Positions 16,676-25,484 of a DNA stretch of 42,715 nucleotides are shown in pieces; within the stretch, counting starts at the first letter, position 1, and every line of letters starts with the position of its first letter. The DNA comes from Actinomycetota bacterium (GTDB lineage: Bacteria > Actinomycetota > Actinomycetes > JACCUZ01): assembly GCA_030841035.1 (NCBI GenBank), contig JAVEDI010000068.1, forward strand, positions 1-42,715. The letters run 5' to 3'. The notes under the pieces were generated by a model, which saw only the letters and a list, made by a program, of their open reading frames with translations, had not been told where the DNA came from and ran no database searches. Both the position numbers and the translations under genes were made by a program.

Positions 16676-17590
16676 GTGACGCACCCAGCCGGTCGGCCCG
16701 ACCACCCCGGCGACGGCGACGGCTGGGTCCGGTGCGCGCAGGGCCACCGGCACTGGGGTCGCTTCGGCGCGGCCGGGCTGCTCGCGCATCGCGCTGGTCC
16801 GGGGGGCGACGACGAGGTGCTGCTCCAGCACCGCGCCGAGTGGAGCCATCACGGCGGCACCTGGGGACTCCTGGGGGGAGCGCGAACCAGCGGGGAGTCC
16901 GCCCTGCAGGCGGCGCTGCGGGAGGCAGCGGAGGAGGGTGGCGTGGACCCGGGCCTGATCCGCGTCGAGGGGCGCTACGGCGACGAACACGGCGGCTGGT
17001 CCTACGTCACCGTGCTGGCGGCTGCCGACCCGGCGGTGACGGCCCGACCGACCGGGGGCGAGAGCATCGACGTGGTGTGGCAGCCGGTCGACCGGGTCTT
17101 CGACCTACCGCTGCACCCGGGCTTCGCGCACACCTGGCCGCTGCTGCGACCCGCGCTGCGGCCGTTGCAGGTGGTCGTCGACGTGGCCAACGTGATGGGA
17201 TCCCGGCCCGACGGGTGGTGGCGCGACCCGGCCGCAGCCGCGCGCCGCATCATCGCCGCCTGTGCAGCGCTGGCCCGCCGCGGCGTACCCGCCCACGCGC
17301 TGCCCCGTGAGATGGACTGGGCCCCCCTGCACCATGTGTGGCCGCGCCTGCACCTCGTGCTCGAGGGGGCGGCCCGCCGGGCCGCCGGCGACGCACCGCC
17401 GGACGTGCACGTGGTCGTGGCCCCTGGCTCCGGCGACGACGCCATCGTCGCGACCACGGCCGCCCTCGGTCCGCCCACCCTGGTGGTCACGGCCGACCGG
17501 GAGCTGCGCCGCCGCTGCGCCGCCGCGGGAGCGGTCGCCGCGGGGCCCCGCTGGCTGCTTGGGCTGCTCGACTCCCCCGACACGGGATAG
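16676..17590 (+). CDS. Nudix hydrolase fused to a NYN/PIN-like nuclease domain
   Basis: 304 aa with two domains. The first (about residues 18-145) has CAQGHRHWGRFGAAGLL and a complete Nudix box at 68-90 that fits GX5EX7REUXEEXGU exactly (Glu74, Arg82-Glu83, Glu86-Glu87). It should hydrolyse a nucleoside diphosphate linked to another group. The second (about 163-300) starts LQVVVDVANVMGSRPDGWW and carries Asp169, Asp254/Asp255 in GSGDDAIV and Asp274 in VTADRELRRR. This spacing fits the acidic metal site of NYN/PIN ribonucleases. A joint role in cleaning up RNA ends or modified nucleotides is inference. The start is GTG 16676; the unit converges with the DinB-like gene 24 nt downstream. Confidence 0.85.
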   Translation: MTHPAGRPDHPGDGDGWVRCAQGHRHWGRFGAAGLLAHRAGPGGDDEVLLQHRAEWSHHGGTWGLLGGARTSGESALQAALREAAEEGGVDPGLIRVEGRYGDEHGGWSYVTVLAAADPAVTARPTGGESIDVVWQPVDRVFDLPLHPGFAHTWPLLRPALRPLQVVVDVANVMGSRPDGWWRDPAAAARRIIAACAALARRGVPAHALPREMDWAPLHHVWPRLHLVLEGAARRAAGDAPPDVHVVVAPGSGDDAIVATTAALGPPTLVVTADRELRRRCAAAGAVAAGPRWLLGLLDSPDTG

Positions 17591-17614
17591 GCGCAGCCGA
17601 GCAGGGCGCCGCGG

Positions 17615-18181
17615 TCAGGCGCGGCGGCCGAACAGGGCCAGGGTCCGGGCCTGCAGATCGGCGTGCGCGGCGGTGGACATCGGCGGGTCGAACCGGCCGC
17701 TCGCGGCCAGCCGGTCGACGTCCTTCTCGGTCTCGGCATGGATGCGCCGCACGAGCTCGGGGTCGAGCTGCTCCTCGGCCCCGATGCCCCGGGCCAGGTC
17801 CCAGGTGTGCACCGCGGTGTCGACGGTCAGCTCCCACAGGTAGTCGCGCGCGCTGACCACGCCGTAGGAGAGCGCGACGGTCCGGTCCAACGCGCCCTCA
17901 GCGTGCAACGCGACGCGGGCGGCGCCGCTGTGCTGCTGCCACGCGGCGAGCGGGTCGTCGCCGAGCGGGTCGCCGGAGAACCGGTCGCCGGCGCCCGCGA
18001 CGCTGCCGCCCCCGAGGAGGTACGGCGCCCAGCGCTGCTCGTCGGTGACGTGCGCCGCCAGCGCGCGGACGTCCCAGTCGGTGCACGGAGTGGGGTTGGG
18101 CCACTGGTCCTCGCGCACCAGCGCCATGCGAGCGTCGAAGCCGGTGAGCGCGTGGTCGTACTGCTCCAGCAGGGTGCTCAT
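17615..18181 (-). CDS. TIGR03086-like DinB/mycothiol-dependent metal-binding protein
   Basis: 188 aa, four-helix bundle type. Seen: TPCTDWDVRALAAHVTDEQRW (about residues 31-51), the N-terminal hallmark of actinobacterial DinB-like and maleylpyruvate-isomerase-N proteins, with a metal-ligand His (44), and TVDTAVHTWDLARGIG with the other expected ligand His (about 124). Relatives are thiol-dependent (mycothiol) transferases or isomerases; the reaction here is unknown. The start is ATG 18181. It lies 55 nt after the semialdehyde dehydrogenase gene on the same strand and may be read with it. Confidence 0.8.
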   Translation of the reverse strand: MSTLLEQYDHALTGFDARMALVREDQWPNPTPCTDWDVRALAAHVTDEQRWAPYLLGGGSVAGAGDRFSGDPLGDDPLAAWQQHSGAARVALHAEGALDRTVALSYGVVSARDYLWELTVDTAVHTWDLARGIGAEEQLDPELVRRIHAETEKDVDRLAASGRFDPPMSTAAHADLQARTLALFGRRA

Positions 18182-18236
18182 CGACTCACCTTGTCACAGC
18201 TGCGGCCGGCGGCGGAGCCCCCGACGGCGTCCGGCC

Positions 18237-19724
18237 TCAGAGGTCGACGGCGACGTACTTGGTCTCGAGGTACTCCTCGATGCCCTCGACGCCGCCCTCG
18301 CGCCCGAACCCGGAGTGCTTCACGCCGCCGAACGGCGCCGCCGCGTTGGACACGAGGCCCCTGTTGAGCCCCACCATGCCGGTCTCGAGGGCCTCGACGA
18401 CACGCAGCCCGCGCTTGAGGTCACCGGTGTAGACGTAGGCGACCAGGCCGAACTCGGTGTCGTTGGCGGCGGCCACCGCCTCGTCCTCGGTCTCGAAGCT
18501 CGTCACCGGTGCCACGGGGCCGAAGACCTCTTCACGCAGGATGCGTGCATCCGGTCCGACGCCCGCCAGCACCGTGGGCTGGTAGAAGTAGCCGGGCCCA
18601 TCGACCCGCGACCCGCCCACCAGCGCCTTGGCCCCCTTGCTGGTGGCGTCGGCCACCAGCTCCTCGACCTTCCTGCGCTGCTCCTCGTTGATGAGGGGCC
18701 CCACCTGGGTGCCCTCGGACGCGCCGTGCCCCACCTCGAGCGAGCCCAGCCGCTCGGCGAGGCGCCGGGTGAACTCCTCGGCCACCTCGGCTGCCACGTG
18801 GAAGCGGTTGGCGGCCACGCAGGACTCGCCGTTGTTCCGCATCTTCGCGATCACCGCCCCCTCGACCGCCGCGTCCAGGTCGGCGTCGGCGAACACGAGG
18901 AACGGCGCGTTGCCACCGAGTTCCATCGAGAGCCGCAGCAGGTTCTTCGCCGACTGCTCGACCAGAGCCTGACCCACCTCGGTGGAGCCGGTGAACGACA
19001 GCTTGCGCAGCCGGGGGTCGGACATCAGCGGGCCGACGGTCTTGCCGGCCGAGCGCGAGGTCACCACGTTGAGCACGCCGTCGGGCAGTCCCGCCTCGCT
19101 CAGCAGCTGCGCCAGGCGCAGCGAGGTCAGCGGGGTCAGCTGGGCCGGCTTGAGGACCATCGTGCAACCGGCCGCGACGGCCGGCCCGATCTTGCGGGTG
19201 GCCATCGCCAGCGGGAAGTTCCACGGGGTGACGAGCAGGCACGGGCCGACGGGCTGCTTCATCGTGAGCAACCGCTCCGACGTGGCTGGTGCGCGGGCGT
19301 AGCGACCCTCGATGCGCACGGCCTGCTCGGAGAACCAGCGGAAGAACTCCGCGCCGTAGGCCACCTCGGCCTTGGACTCGCTCAGGCTCTTGCCCATCTC
19401 CAGGGTCATCAGCAGCGCCAGGTCCTCGGTGTGCTCGACGAGCAGCTCGAAGGCGCGACGCAGGATCTCCCCGCGCTCGCGCGGCGGCGTGGCCGCCCAG
19501 CCCGGCTGGGCCGCGGCGGCAGCGTCGAGGGCGGCGACGGCGTCCTCAGGCTGGGCGTCGGCGACCTGCGCGAGCTCCTCCCCGGTCGCCGGGTCGTGCA
19601 CCGCCAGCGTCGCGCCCCCGGTGGCCGCTCGCCAGCGTCCGCCTATGAGCAGCCCGGAAGGCAGCGCGTCGAGGACTCGTCGGGCCGCCGTTGCCCGGGA
19701 GCCGGAGATCGGGCTGGTGGTCAT
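18237..19724 (-). CDS. gabD: NAD(P)-dependent succinate-semialdehyde dehydrogenase
   Basis: 495-aa aldehyde dehydrogenase. Seen: VTPWNFPLAMATRKIGPA (about residues 165-182, Asn169 of the oxyanion site), FTGSTEVG (about 244-251, cofactor loop), SMELGGNAPFLVF (general base Glu268) and NNGESCVAANRF with catalytic Cys302. The GESC context and the preceding MELGGNAPFIVF-type motif are typical of GabD, which oxidises succinate semialdehyde to succinate. The start is ATG 19724 with AAGGAG 8 nt upstream. No GABA transaminase is nearby, so the source of the substrate is open. Confidence 0.9.
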   Translation of the reverse strand: MTTSPISGSRATAARRVLDALPSGLLIGGRWRAATGGATLAVHDPATGEELAQVADAQPEDAVAALDAAAAAQPGWAATPPRERGEILRRAFELLVEHTEDLALLMTLEMGKSLSESKAEVAYGAEFFRWFSEQAVRIEGRYARAPATSERLLTMKQPVGPCLLVTPWNFPLAMATRKIGPAVAAGCTMVLKPAQLTPLTSLRLAQLLSEAGLPDGVLNVVTSRSAGKTVGPLMSDPRLRKLSFTGSTEVGQALVEQSAKNLLRLSMELGGNAPFLVFADADLDAAVEGAVIAKMRNNGESCVAANRFHVAAEVAEEFTRRLAERLGSLEVGHGASEGTQVGPLINEEQRRKVEELVADATSKGAKALVGGSRVDGPGYFYQPTVLAGVGPDARILREEVFGPVAPVTSFETEDEAVAAANDTEFGLVAYVYTGDLKRGLRVVEALETGMVGLNRGLVSNAAAPFGGVKHSGFGREGGVEGIEEYLETKYVAVDL

Positions 19725-19959
19725 CGGTGGGCTCCTTCACGTGCGGGCGGGCGAGGACGACGTTCCGGGCATTTCGGGCGTCTCACCGTGCTGCCGAGGA
19801 CTCTTCCGGCCACGACACGGTGAGGAATTGATGTGATTCTTCACCGTGCCACCCGATCTGCCGACAGTATGGTCACGAACTGCTCACGGGCCCACCCCTC
19901 CCGGGTGTGCCCTGCGCGACCGGCACGCCGAACCCTGCCACCGGTCACGTGCGACCACT

Positions 19960-20104
19960 GCTGGCAGGAGTGGGGGAACCACACGTTCCACGGGCCGACG
20001 ACGCGGGTCACCGCATCCGAGGCCCTTGGGGTGAAGCCGTCCCCGGACGGCCGGGCCACCTCCAGGCCCGAACCCGACAGCTCACCCCGCAGGCGTGTCG
20101 GAGG
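19960..20104 (+). ncRNA. c-di-AMP riboswitch (ydaO/yuaA)
   Basis: Ordered conserved blocks of the ydaO/yuaA RNA are present: GGCAGGAGTGGGGGAACCAC (19963-19982), CTTGGGGTGAAGCCG (20025-20039), and AACCCGACAGCTCACC then CGCAGGCG (20071-20095). The same blocks recur upstream of the Rpf gene on the other strand. The 3' end runs straight into GGAGG (20100-20104), the ribosome binding site of the NlpC/P60 gene, so ligand binding could affect both termination and translation. In actinobacteria this class commonly precedes wall-hydrolase genes and turns them off when c-di-AMP is high (established knowledge). The boundaries are approximate. The upstream part of this 388-bp gap (19725-19959) should hold the promoter, which I could not place. 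Confidence 0.9.
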
Positions 20105-20112
20105 TCTCCCGC

Positions 20113-20661
20113 ATGCCTGCACGCCCGCCCGGGCGCGTGGTGCAGCGCCCTGCTGCCACCGCCGTCCTCGTTGCCCTGACCACGCTCGCGAGTCTGCTCG
20201 CGACCCTGCTCCCGGCGGTCGGTCCGGTCGCGGCGGCCGCCGCGCCGGCCGCCAGCCGGGCCCACGCCGCCCTCTCCCCGTCGGCCGCCGGCACGGCGAT
20301 CCGCTGGGGCATGAACCATCGGGGCCTGCCCTACGGGTACGGCGCCACGGGCCCGCGTCGTTTCGACTGCTCCGGCTTCACCCGCGCCGCCTACGCCTCC
20401 GCGGGCGTGGCGCTGACGCACTCCTCGCGCGCCCAGTACCAGGAGGGACGCCACATCGACCGGTCGCAGTGGCGACCCGGCGACCTGATCTTCTGGGCGT
20501 CGGACGTGCGCAGGCCCTCGACCATCTACCACGTCGGAATGTACGTCGGTGGCGGCCGGGTGCTGCACGCCACCGAGGTCGGCGACGTGTCCAAGGTCGC
20601 TCCGGTCTTTCATCCCGAGCAGCTGCTGCGGTTCGCGGTGCGCCCGGGTCCGTCGCGCTGA
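20113..20661 (+). CDS. Secreted NlpC/P60 peptidoglycan endopeptidase
   Basis: 182 aa. The signal peptide has a basic start (MPARPPGRVVQRP), a hydrophobic core to about residue 45, and a probable cut near SRAHA (52). The NlpC/P60 domain begins AIRWGMNHRGLPYGYGATGP, with catalytic Cys86 in RFDCSGFTRAAYASAG and His140 in YHVGMYVGGGRVLHA, then His152. It should cleave stem peptides in the wall. The start is ATG 20113 with GGAGG 8 nt upstream; the in-frame GTG at 20095 lies inside the riboswitch and is rejected. There is no extra binding domain, so this is a minimal enzyme. The DUF456 gene follows 19 nt later. Confidence 0.93.
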   Translation: MPARPPGRVVQRPAATAVLVALTTLASLLATLLPAVGPVAAAAAPAASRAHAALSPSAAGTAIRWGMNHRGLPYGYGATGPRRFDCSGFTRAAYASAGVALTHSSRAQYQEGRHIDRSQWRPGDLIFWASDVRRPSTIYHVGMYVGGGRVLHATEVGDVSKVAPVFHPEQLLRFAVRPGPSR

Positions 20662-20680
20662 CCCCCTGGCCTGCTGCCCC

Positions 20681-21172
20681 GTGTCCGCGACCGGCGAGGT
20701 GCTCGTGCTGCTCGTCATGCTCCTGGGGCTGGTCGGGGTCGTCGTCCCCGTGCTGCCCGGGCTGCTGCTCGTGTGGGCAGCCGCGGTCACCTGGGCGTGG
20801 CTGGACGGCGCAGGCGCCGCGCGCTGGACGGTCGCCGGTCTGCTGACCGTGCTGCTCGTGACCGCGACGGTGCTCAACTACGTGCTGCCGGCCCGCTCGG
20901 TCTCGGGCGCAGGCGCGCCGCGCTCGACGCTCCTGATCGCCACGGTGGGTGCGGTCCTCGGCTTCTTCCTGGTCCCTGTCGTGGGTCTCGTGGTGGGCGG
21001 CGTGGTCGCGGTGTTCCTCGCCGAGACCGCGCGGCTGCGTGCGGTGGCACCGGCCTGGCGCTCGACGCGAGCCGTGCTGGTCGCCGTCGGCCTCGGTGTG
21101 CTGGTGCAGCTGGCCGCGGGCACGCTGATGGTCGCCGTCTGGGTGCTCGGCGTGCTCGTCACCGCCGCGTGA
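20681..21172 (+). CDS. DUF456 integral membrane protein
   Basis: 163 aa, nearly all hydrophobic, with four to five helices. The motif LLGLVGVVVPVLPGLLLVWAA (about residues 15-35) is the DUF456 signature, and the central LIATVGAVLGFFLVPVVGLVVGGVVAVFLAE repeats the Gly-rich helix pattern of that family. The start is GTG 20681; there is no strong ribosome binding site, but it begins 19 nt after the riboswitch-controlled hydrolase gene. It may therefore be translated from the same message and respond to c-di-AMP. Function unknown. Confidence 0.85.
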   Translation: MSATGEVLVLLVMLLGLVGVVVPVLPGLLLVWAAAVTWAWLDGAGAARWTVAGLLTVLLVTATVLNYVLPARSVSGAGAPRSTLLIATVGAVLGFFLVPVVGLVVGGVVAVFLAETARLRAVAPAWRSTRAVLVAVGLGVLVQLAAGTLMVAVWVLGVLVTAA

Positions 21173-21257
21173 GCAGCGTCGCGCAGCGGCTCGTCGGCCA
21201 CCGTGCGAACCGCAACAGGGCCTACGGACCGGGTGCCGGACTGCCGATGAGAGACGA

Positions 21258-22058
21258 GTGAGCGGCCGGCGGACGCAGGGGCGCCGTACGGCGCTGGTGG
21301 TGCCGGCGGCCCTGGTGCTGTCCCTGCTCGCGGGGTGCTCGGCGGTCGCCGACGCGGTGGCCCCCGCCGGACTACGTCGCGGCGTGGACGTGCCGTCGCG
21401 CTCCAGCGAGGTCCGGGATCAACCGATCGGGCGCGCCCCGAGGGCACCGGAGGGCGAGGGTGGCTTCGCCTTCCTCGCCACGCTGCCCGACGGATCGCCC
21501 GTCGCGTGGGACCCGTGCCGGCCGATCCACTACGTGGTGCGACCGCGCGGCGCGCCACCGGACGGCGCCCAGTGGCTGCGCTGGGCGTTCGGTCAGCTGA
21601 CTGCCGCGACCGGCCTGCGCTTCGTCGACGACGGGACGACCGACGAGGCGCCCTCGGCCGACCGGCCGGTCTTCCTGCCCCGACGCTACGGCGACCGGTG
21701 GGCGCCGGTGCTGGTCACCTGGGCGACGCCCGCGGAGACTCCGCTGATCAGCGACACGGTGCTGGGCCTGGCCGGTCCACGCTCGTTCAGCGCCCACGGC
21801 GATCGCGCGCTGCGCTGGGTGAGCGGCATGGCGGTGTTCAACGGGCCCGCACTGGACCGCAAGCTGGCCACGGGTGAGGAGGCCAAGGTGGCGGCGGTGC
21901 TGTTGCACGAGCTGGGTCACCTCGTGGGGCTCGGTCACGTCGCCGACCCTTACCAGGTGATGTTCGCCACCAACGCGTACCCGGTGTCGGCGTACCGCGC
22001 GGGTGACCGGCGCGGGTTGGCGCTGCTGGGCGCCGGGCAGTGCTTTCGCGACTATTGA
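21258..22058 (+). CDS. Lipoprotein with metzincin (matrixin-like) zinc protease motif
   Basis: 266 aa. The lipobox LLAGC at residues 23-27 predicts a lipid-anchored Cys27 on the outer face of the membrane. The C-terminus holds HELGHLVGLGH (217-227), the full HExxHxxGxxH zinc site with Glu218 as base. Met235 in YQVMFATN fits the downstream Met-turn. The preceding strand (AVFNGPALDRKLATGEEAKVAAVLL) fits a short matrixin-like catalytic domain without a recognisable cysteine-switch prodomain. Substrate unknown. The start is GTG 21258, 85 nt after DUF456, with a weak ribosome binding site. Confidence 0.87.
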   Translation: MSGRRTQGRRTALVVPAALVLSLLAGCSAVADAVAPAGLRRGVDVPSRSSEVRDQPIGRAPRAPEGEGGFAFLATLPDGSPVAWDPCRPIHYVVRPRGAPPDGAQWLRWAFGQLTAATGLRFVDDGTTDEAPSADRPVFLPRRYGDRWAPVLVTWATPAETPLISDTVLGLAGPRSFSAHGDRALRWVSGMAVFNGPALDRKLATGEEAKVAAVLLHELGHLVGLGHVADPYQVMFATNAYPVSAYRAGDRRGLALLGAGQCFRDY

Positions 22059-22081
22059 GCGCTCGCCTCGCTGGGTAGCGT
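22055..22081 (+). promoter_or_regulatory. Possible promoter for the LLM oxidoreductase gene
   Basis: TTGAGC (22055-22060) and TAGCGT (22076-22081) with a short 15-bp spacer, about 33 bp before GTG 22114. The -35 overlaps the end of the upstream gene. Weak evidence. Confidence 0.3.
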
Positions 22082-22113
22082 GGGGACCGGGTCGCCGTCT
22101 GCGGAGGTGTCGG

Positions 22114-23043
22114 GTGCAGCTCGGGTTCGCCGTGCCGGTCTCCGGGTCCTGGGCGACCCCGGACAACCAGGTCACGATCGCCCAGCGGGCGGAGGAGCTC
22201 GGCTACGCCTCGCTGTGGACGTTCCAGCGGCTGCTGTACCCCGCGGAGCCGGCCGCGGCCCAGGACCGGCGCTGGCCACCGGTCTACCGCAGCGTCCATG
22301 ACCCGCTGGTCACGCTCGCGTTCCTCGCGGGGCAGACCTCGCGGGCCAGGCTGGGCGTCGCGGTGCTGAACATGCCGTGGTACTCCCCCGTGCTGCTCGC
22401 CAAGCTCGCCACGACGCTCGACCACGTCTCGGGCGGCCGCCTCGACCTCGGTCTCGGGCTGGGCTGGGCCCCGCTGGAGTACGCCGCCGCCGGTGCGCCG
22501 TTCGAGCGGCGCGGGGCCCGGGCAGACGAGTTCCTCTCCTGCCTGAGCGCGATATGGACCCAGGACCCGGTGGACTTCCACGGCGAGTTCCACGACGTCG
22601 GACCGGCCCACGTCGACCCGCGGCCGCTGCAGCAGCCGCACCCTCCTGTCCTGCTCGGCGGCGCCGCCCCCGCCGCACTTCGCCGCGCCGGCCGGCTGAC
22701 CCAGGGCTGGGTGAGCAGCAGCGGCCAGGACCTGGCCCGGCTACCGGCCTCGATCGAGTCGGTCCGCGCCGCGGCCCGCGAGGCGGGACGCGACGACTCG
22801 GCGCTGCGCTTCGTCTGCCGGGGCACCGTGCGGGTGCGCGCGAGTGGGGCGGCGGGACGGCGTCCGCTCACCGGATCCCTCGAGGAGATACGCGAGGACC
22901 TCGAGGTCGTGGCCTCCTACGGGGTGACCGAGCTGTTCCTCGACCTCAACTTCGACCCCGAGATCGGCTCCCCGGACGCGGACCCCGTCGTGTCGGTGCA
23001 CCGCGCCCACCAGGTGCTCGAAGCGCTCGCGCCGGCGAGCTGA
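22114..23043 (+). CDS. LLM-class (probably F420-dependent) oxidoreductase
   Basis: 309-aa luciferase-like TIM barrel. Seen: QLGFAVPVSGSWATPDNQVTIAQRAEELGYASLW at the N-terminus, VLNMPWYSPVLLAKLATTLDHVSGGRLDLGLGLGW (about residues 88-122, cofactor-side loop), and PHPPVLLGGAAPAALRRAGRLTQGW (about 173-197). This pattern is typical of actinobacterial LLM proteins that use F420 rather than FMN, but the cofactor is not proven by sequence. The start is GTG 22114 with GGAGG 6 nt upstream. The acylphosphatase gene follows after 17 nt, so the two are probably cotranscribed. Confidence 0.9.
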   Translation: MQLGFAVPVSGSWATPDNQVTIAQRAEELGYASLWTFQRLLYPAEPAAAQDRRWPPVYRSVHDPLVTLAFLAGQTSRARLGVAVLNMPWYSPVLLAKLATTLDHVSGGRLDLGLGLGWAPLEYAAAGAPFERRGARADEFLSCLSAIWTQDPVDFHGEFHDVGPAHVDPRPLQQPHPPVLLGGAAPAALRRAGRLTQGWVSSSGQDLARLPASIESVRAAAREAGRDDSALRFVCRGTVRVRASGAAGRRPLTGSLEEIREDLEVVASYGVTELFLDLNFDPEIGSPDADPVVSVHRAHQVLEALAPAS

Positions 23044-23060
23044 GCAGGGGCGGGGCGGCG

Positions 23061-23333
23061 ATGAGCAGGGCGCGGCGGCGAGTCGTGGTGACCGGGCGGG
23101 TGCAGGGCGTGTTCTTCCGCGACGGTGCCCGACGCGAGGCGGCCCGCCACGGCGTCGCGGGGTGGGTCACCAACCGACCCGACGGCGCCGTGGAAGCGGT
23201 GTTCGAGGGCGCCCCCGATGACGTCGACGCGGTGGTCGCCTGGATGCGCGCCGGGCCGCCGGAGGCGCAGGTCGAGGCCACGCACGTGACCCAGGAAGAA
23301 CCCGTCGGGGAGACCGGCTTCCGGGTGCGGTGA
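23061..23333 (+). CDS. acyP: Acylphosphatase
   Basis: 90 aa, the usual length. It hydrolyses acyl phosphates such as acetyl phosphate or carbamoyl phosphate. Catalytic residues are visible: Arg20 in VTGRVQGVFFRDGARREA and Asn38 in GWVTNRPDGAVEAVFEG. The start is ATG 23061 with a purine-rich AGGGGCGGGG upstream, 17 nt after the LLM oxidoreductase. Confidence 0.93.
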   Translation: MSRARRRVVVTGRVQGVFFRDGARREAARHGVAGWVTNRPDGAVEAVFEGAPDDVDAVVAWMRAGPPEAQVEATHVTQEEPVGETGFRVR

Positions 23334-23347
23334 GGGGCGCTTGCCGG

Positions 23348-24397
23348 CTAACCGTCGACCTGCCGCGCCTGCGCGCTGACCCGCCGCAGGTGCTTCGGAT
23401 GCACGCCCGCCTGCAGAGCGCTGCCCAGCAGACGGGCCAGGGAGTGGGCCGGGTCGCTCTGGAGCGCACGCTCGACGGCGATGTTGGCCAGCGTGCCGTC
23501 ACCGCGCGCGTAGGCGACCCACGCCAGGGTCGTGAGCACCGGCGCGTCGAACGGCTCGACCGCCACGACCGCGAGGTCCAGCAGCAGCGCCAGCAGCGCT
23601 GACGTGTCGTCGTCGGCCGCGAGGCAGAGCACGGCATCGCGCACCACCACGTCGTGCAGCGCGAGCACCAGCCGGACGGCGACCTCCTCGGACGGGACCA
23701 CACCCGACCGCCGCGCCTCGACGGCCGCGACGAACCGGCCGAACGACTCGAGGCGTAGCCGGCGGCCCGCCGGCTCGGGCTCGACCGGCCTGGCGAGCCG
23801 CTCGTGCAACGCCCGCAACCGGGCAGCGCTCGCCCCGGCCGGCGCGGCCACCGTGGCCACCAGCGCCTCGCGGTCCGGCAGCACCGCCGCCCCCTCGACC
23901 GCCAGGGCGGCAGCCACGGGCGACGGGTCGTCGGCAGGGCGCAACGGCAGGCCCGCCGGAGGGCAGCAGCCCTCGTCGCGGCACAGCAGCGAGCGCCACC
24001 GTCCGCCCTGCACGGTCAAGGCGTCCTGCAGGCGCAGCCCGCCGCGTTGGCGCAACGACACGCGCATCGCCCTGGCCAGCGACGCGCCACGCCACCTGCC
24101 GCCGCCCACCACCGGTCGGTCGTCGTAGACCACCAGGACGGCGGCGGTGGCGCCTGACCGCTGGGCATGCCCGGCCAGCAGCCGGGCGCAGGCCACCTCC
24201 TGCCGCGGCGGCGGCAGGTCCACGCGCATGGTCATCACCAGCCGGCCGCCGGGCGGTCGCAGAGCCACCAGCACGGCGCTGCGCCGCGGCAGGTAGCCGA
24301 GCAGCCGCGGCAGCGCGTCCAGCAGGTCGGGGGGACCGCCGATGCGCAGGGCGCGGCGGTCGTCGGGCGAGGAGGAGGGGGTGGCGAGCGAGGTCAT
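23348..24397 (-). CDS. DUF4192 family protein
   Basis: 349 aa. The opening IGGPPDLLDALPRLLGYLPRRSAVLVAL (about residues 19-46) with RLVMTMRVDLP is the actinobacterial DUF4192 signature. A later segment PFDAPVLTTLAWVAYARGDGTLANIAVERALQSDPAHSLARLL reads like a tetratricopeptide-type helical repeat and is typical of the family's C-terminus. A central LLCRDEGCCPPAG gives a cysteine cluster (CxxxxCC). Function is unknown. I used ATG 24397 (MTSLATP); the reading back to 24454 is unlikely, and neither has a clear ribosome binding site. It ends 14 nt from the convergent acylphosphatase. Confidence 0.85.
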   Translation of the reverse strand: MTSLATPSSSPDDRRALRIGGPPDLLDALPRLLGYLPRRSAVLVALRPPGGRLVMTMRVDLPPPRQEVACARLLAGHAQRSGATAAVLVVYDDRPVVGGGRWRGASLARAMRVSLRQRGGLRLQDALTVQGGRWRSLLCRDEGCCPPAGLPLRPADDPSPVAAALAVEGAAVLPDREALVATVAAPAGASAARLRALHERLARPVEPEPAGRRLRLESFGRFVAAVEARRSGVVPSEEVAVRLVLALHDVVVRDAVLCLAADDDTSALLALLLDLAVVAVEPFDAPVLTTLAWVAYARGDGTLANIAVERALQSDPAHSLARLLGSALQAGVHPKHLRRVSAQARQVDG

Positions 24398-24502
24398 GCA
24401 CCGACGGTCCGCCGCCCGCCCACGCCACCGGCCCCGGTCGGCACATCTGTGCACGACCGGGGCCTGTGGACGCTGCGCGCGCCCGAGAGCGGCCGGTGGC
24501 GG

Positions 24503-25355
<853 letters not shown>

Positions 25356-25464
25356 GATCAAGACGGCCCCACGACGACGGGCAGGACTCGGCGGACGTCG
25401 GAGGCGGCCCCGCGGTGCGAGGCTGCCACGAGGGTAACGGGCGGATAACGGCCAGGCAACCGAA

Positions 25465-25484
25465 ACGCCCTATTCGGGGGGCGT
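25465..25484 (-). terminator. Hairpin overlapping the emfourin stop codon
   Basis: ACGCCC (25465-25470) and GGGCGT (25479-25484) form a 6-bp stem around 8 nt. Read on the minus strand it is followed by TTTCGG, so it could be a weak intrinsic stop separating the protease operon from the riboswitch-Rpf unit. Confidence 0.4.

Noticed and set aside
20095-20112. GTG 20095 as start of the NlpC/P60 gene
   Set aside because: It lies within the last conserved block of the riboswitch; ATG 20113 has GGAGG at the right distance and gives a proper signal peptide.
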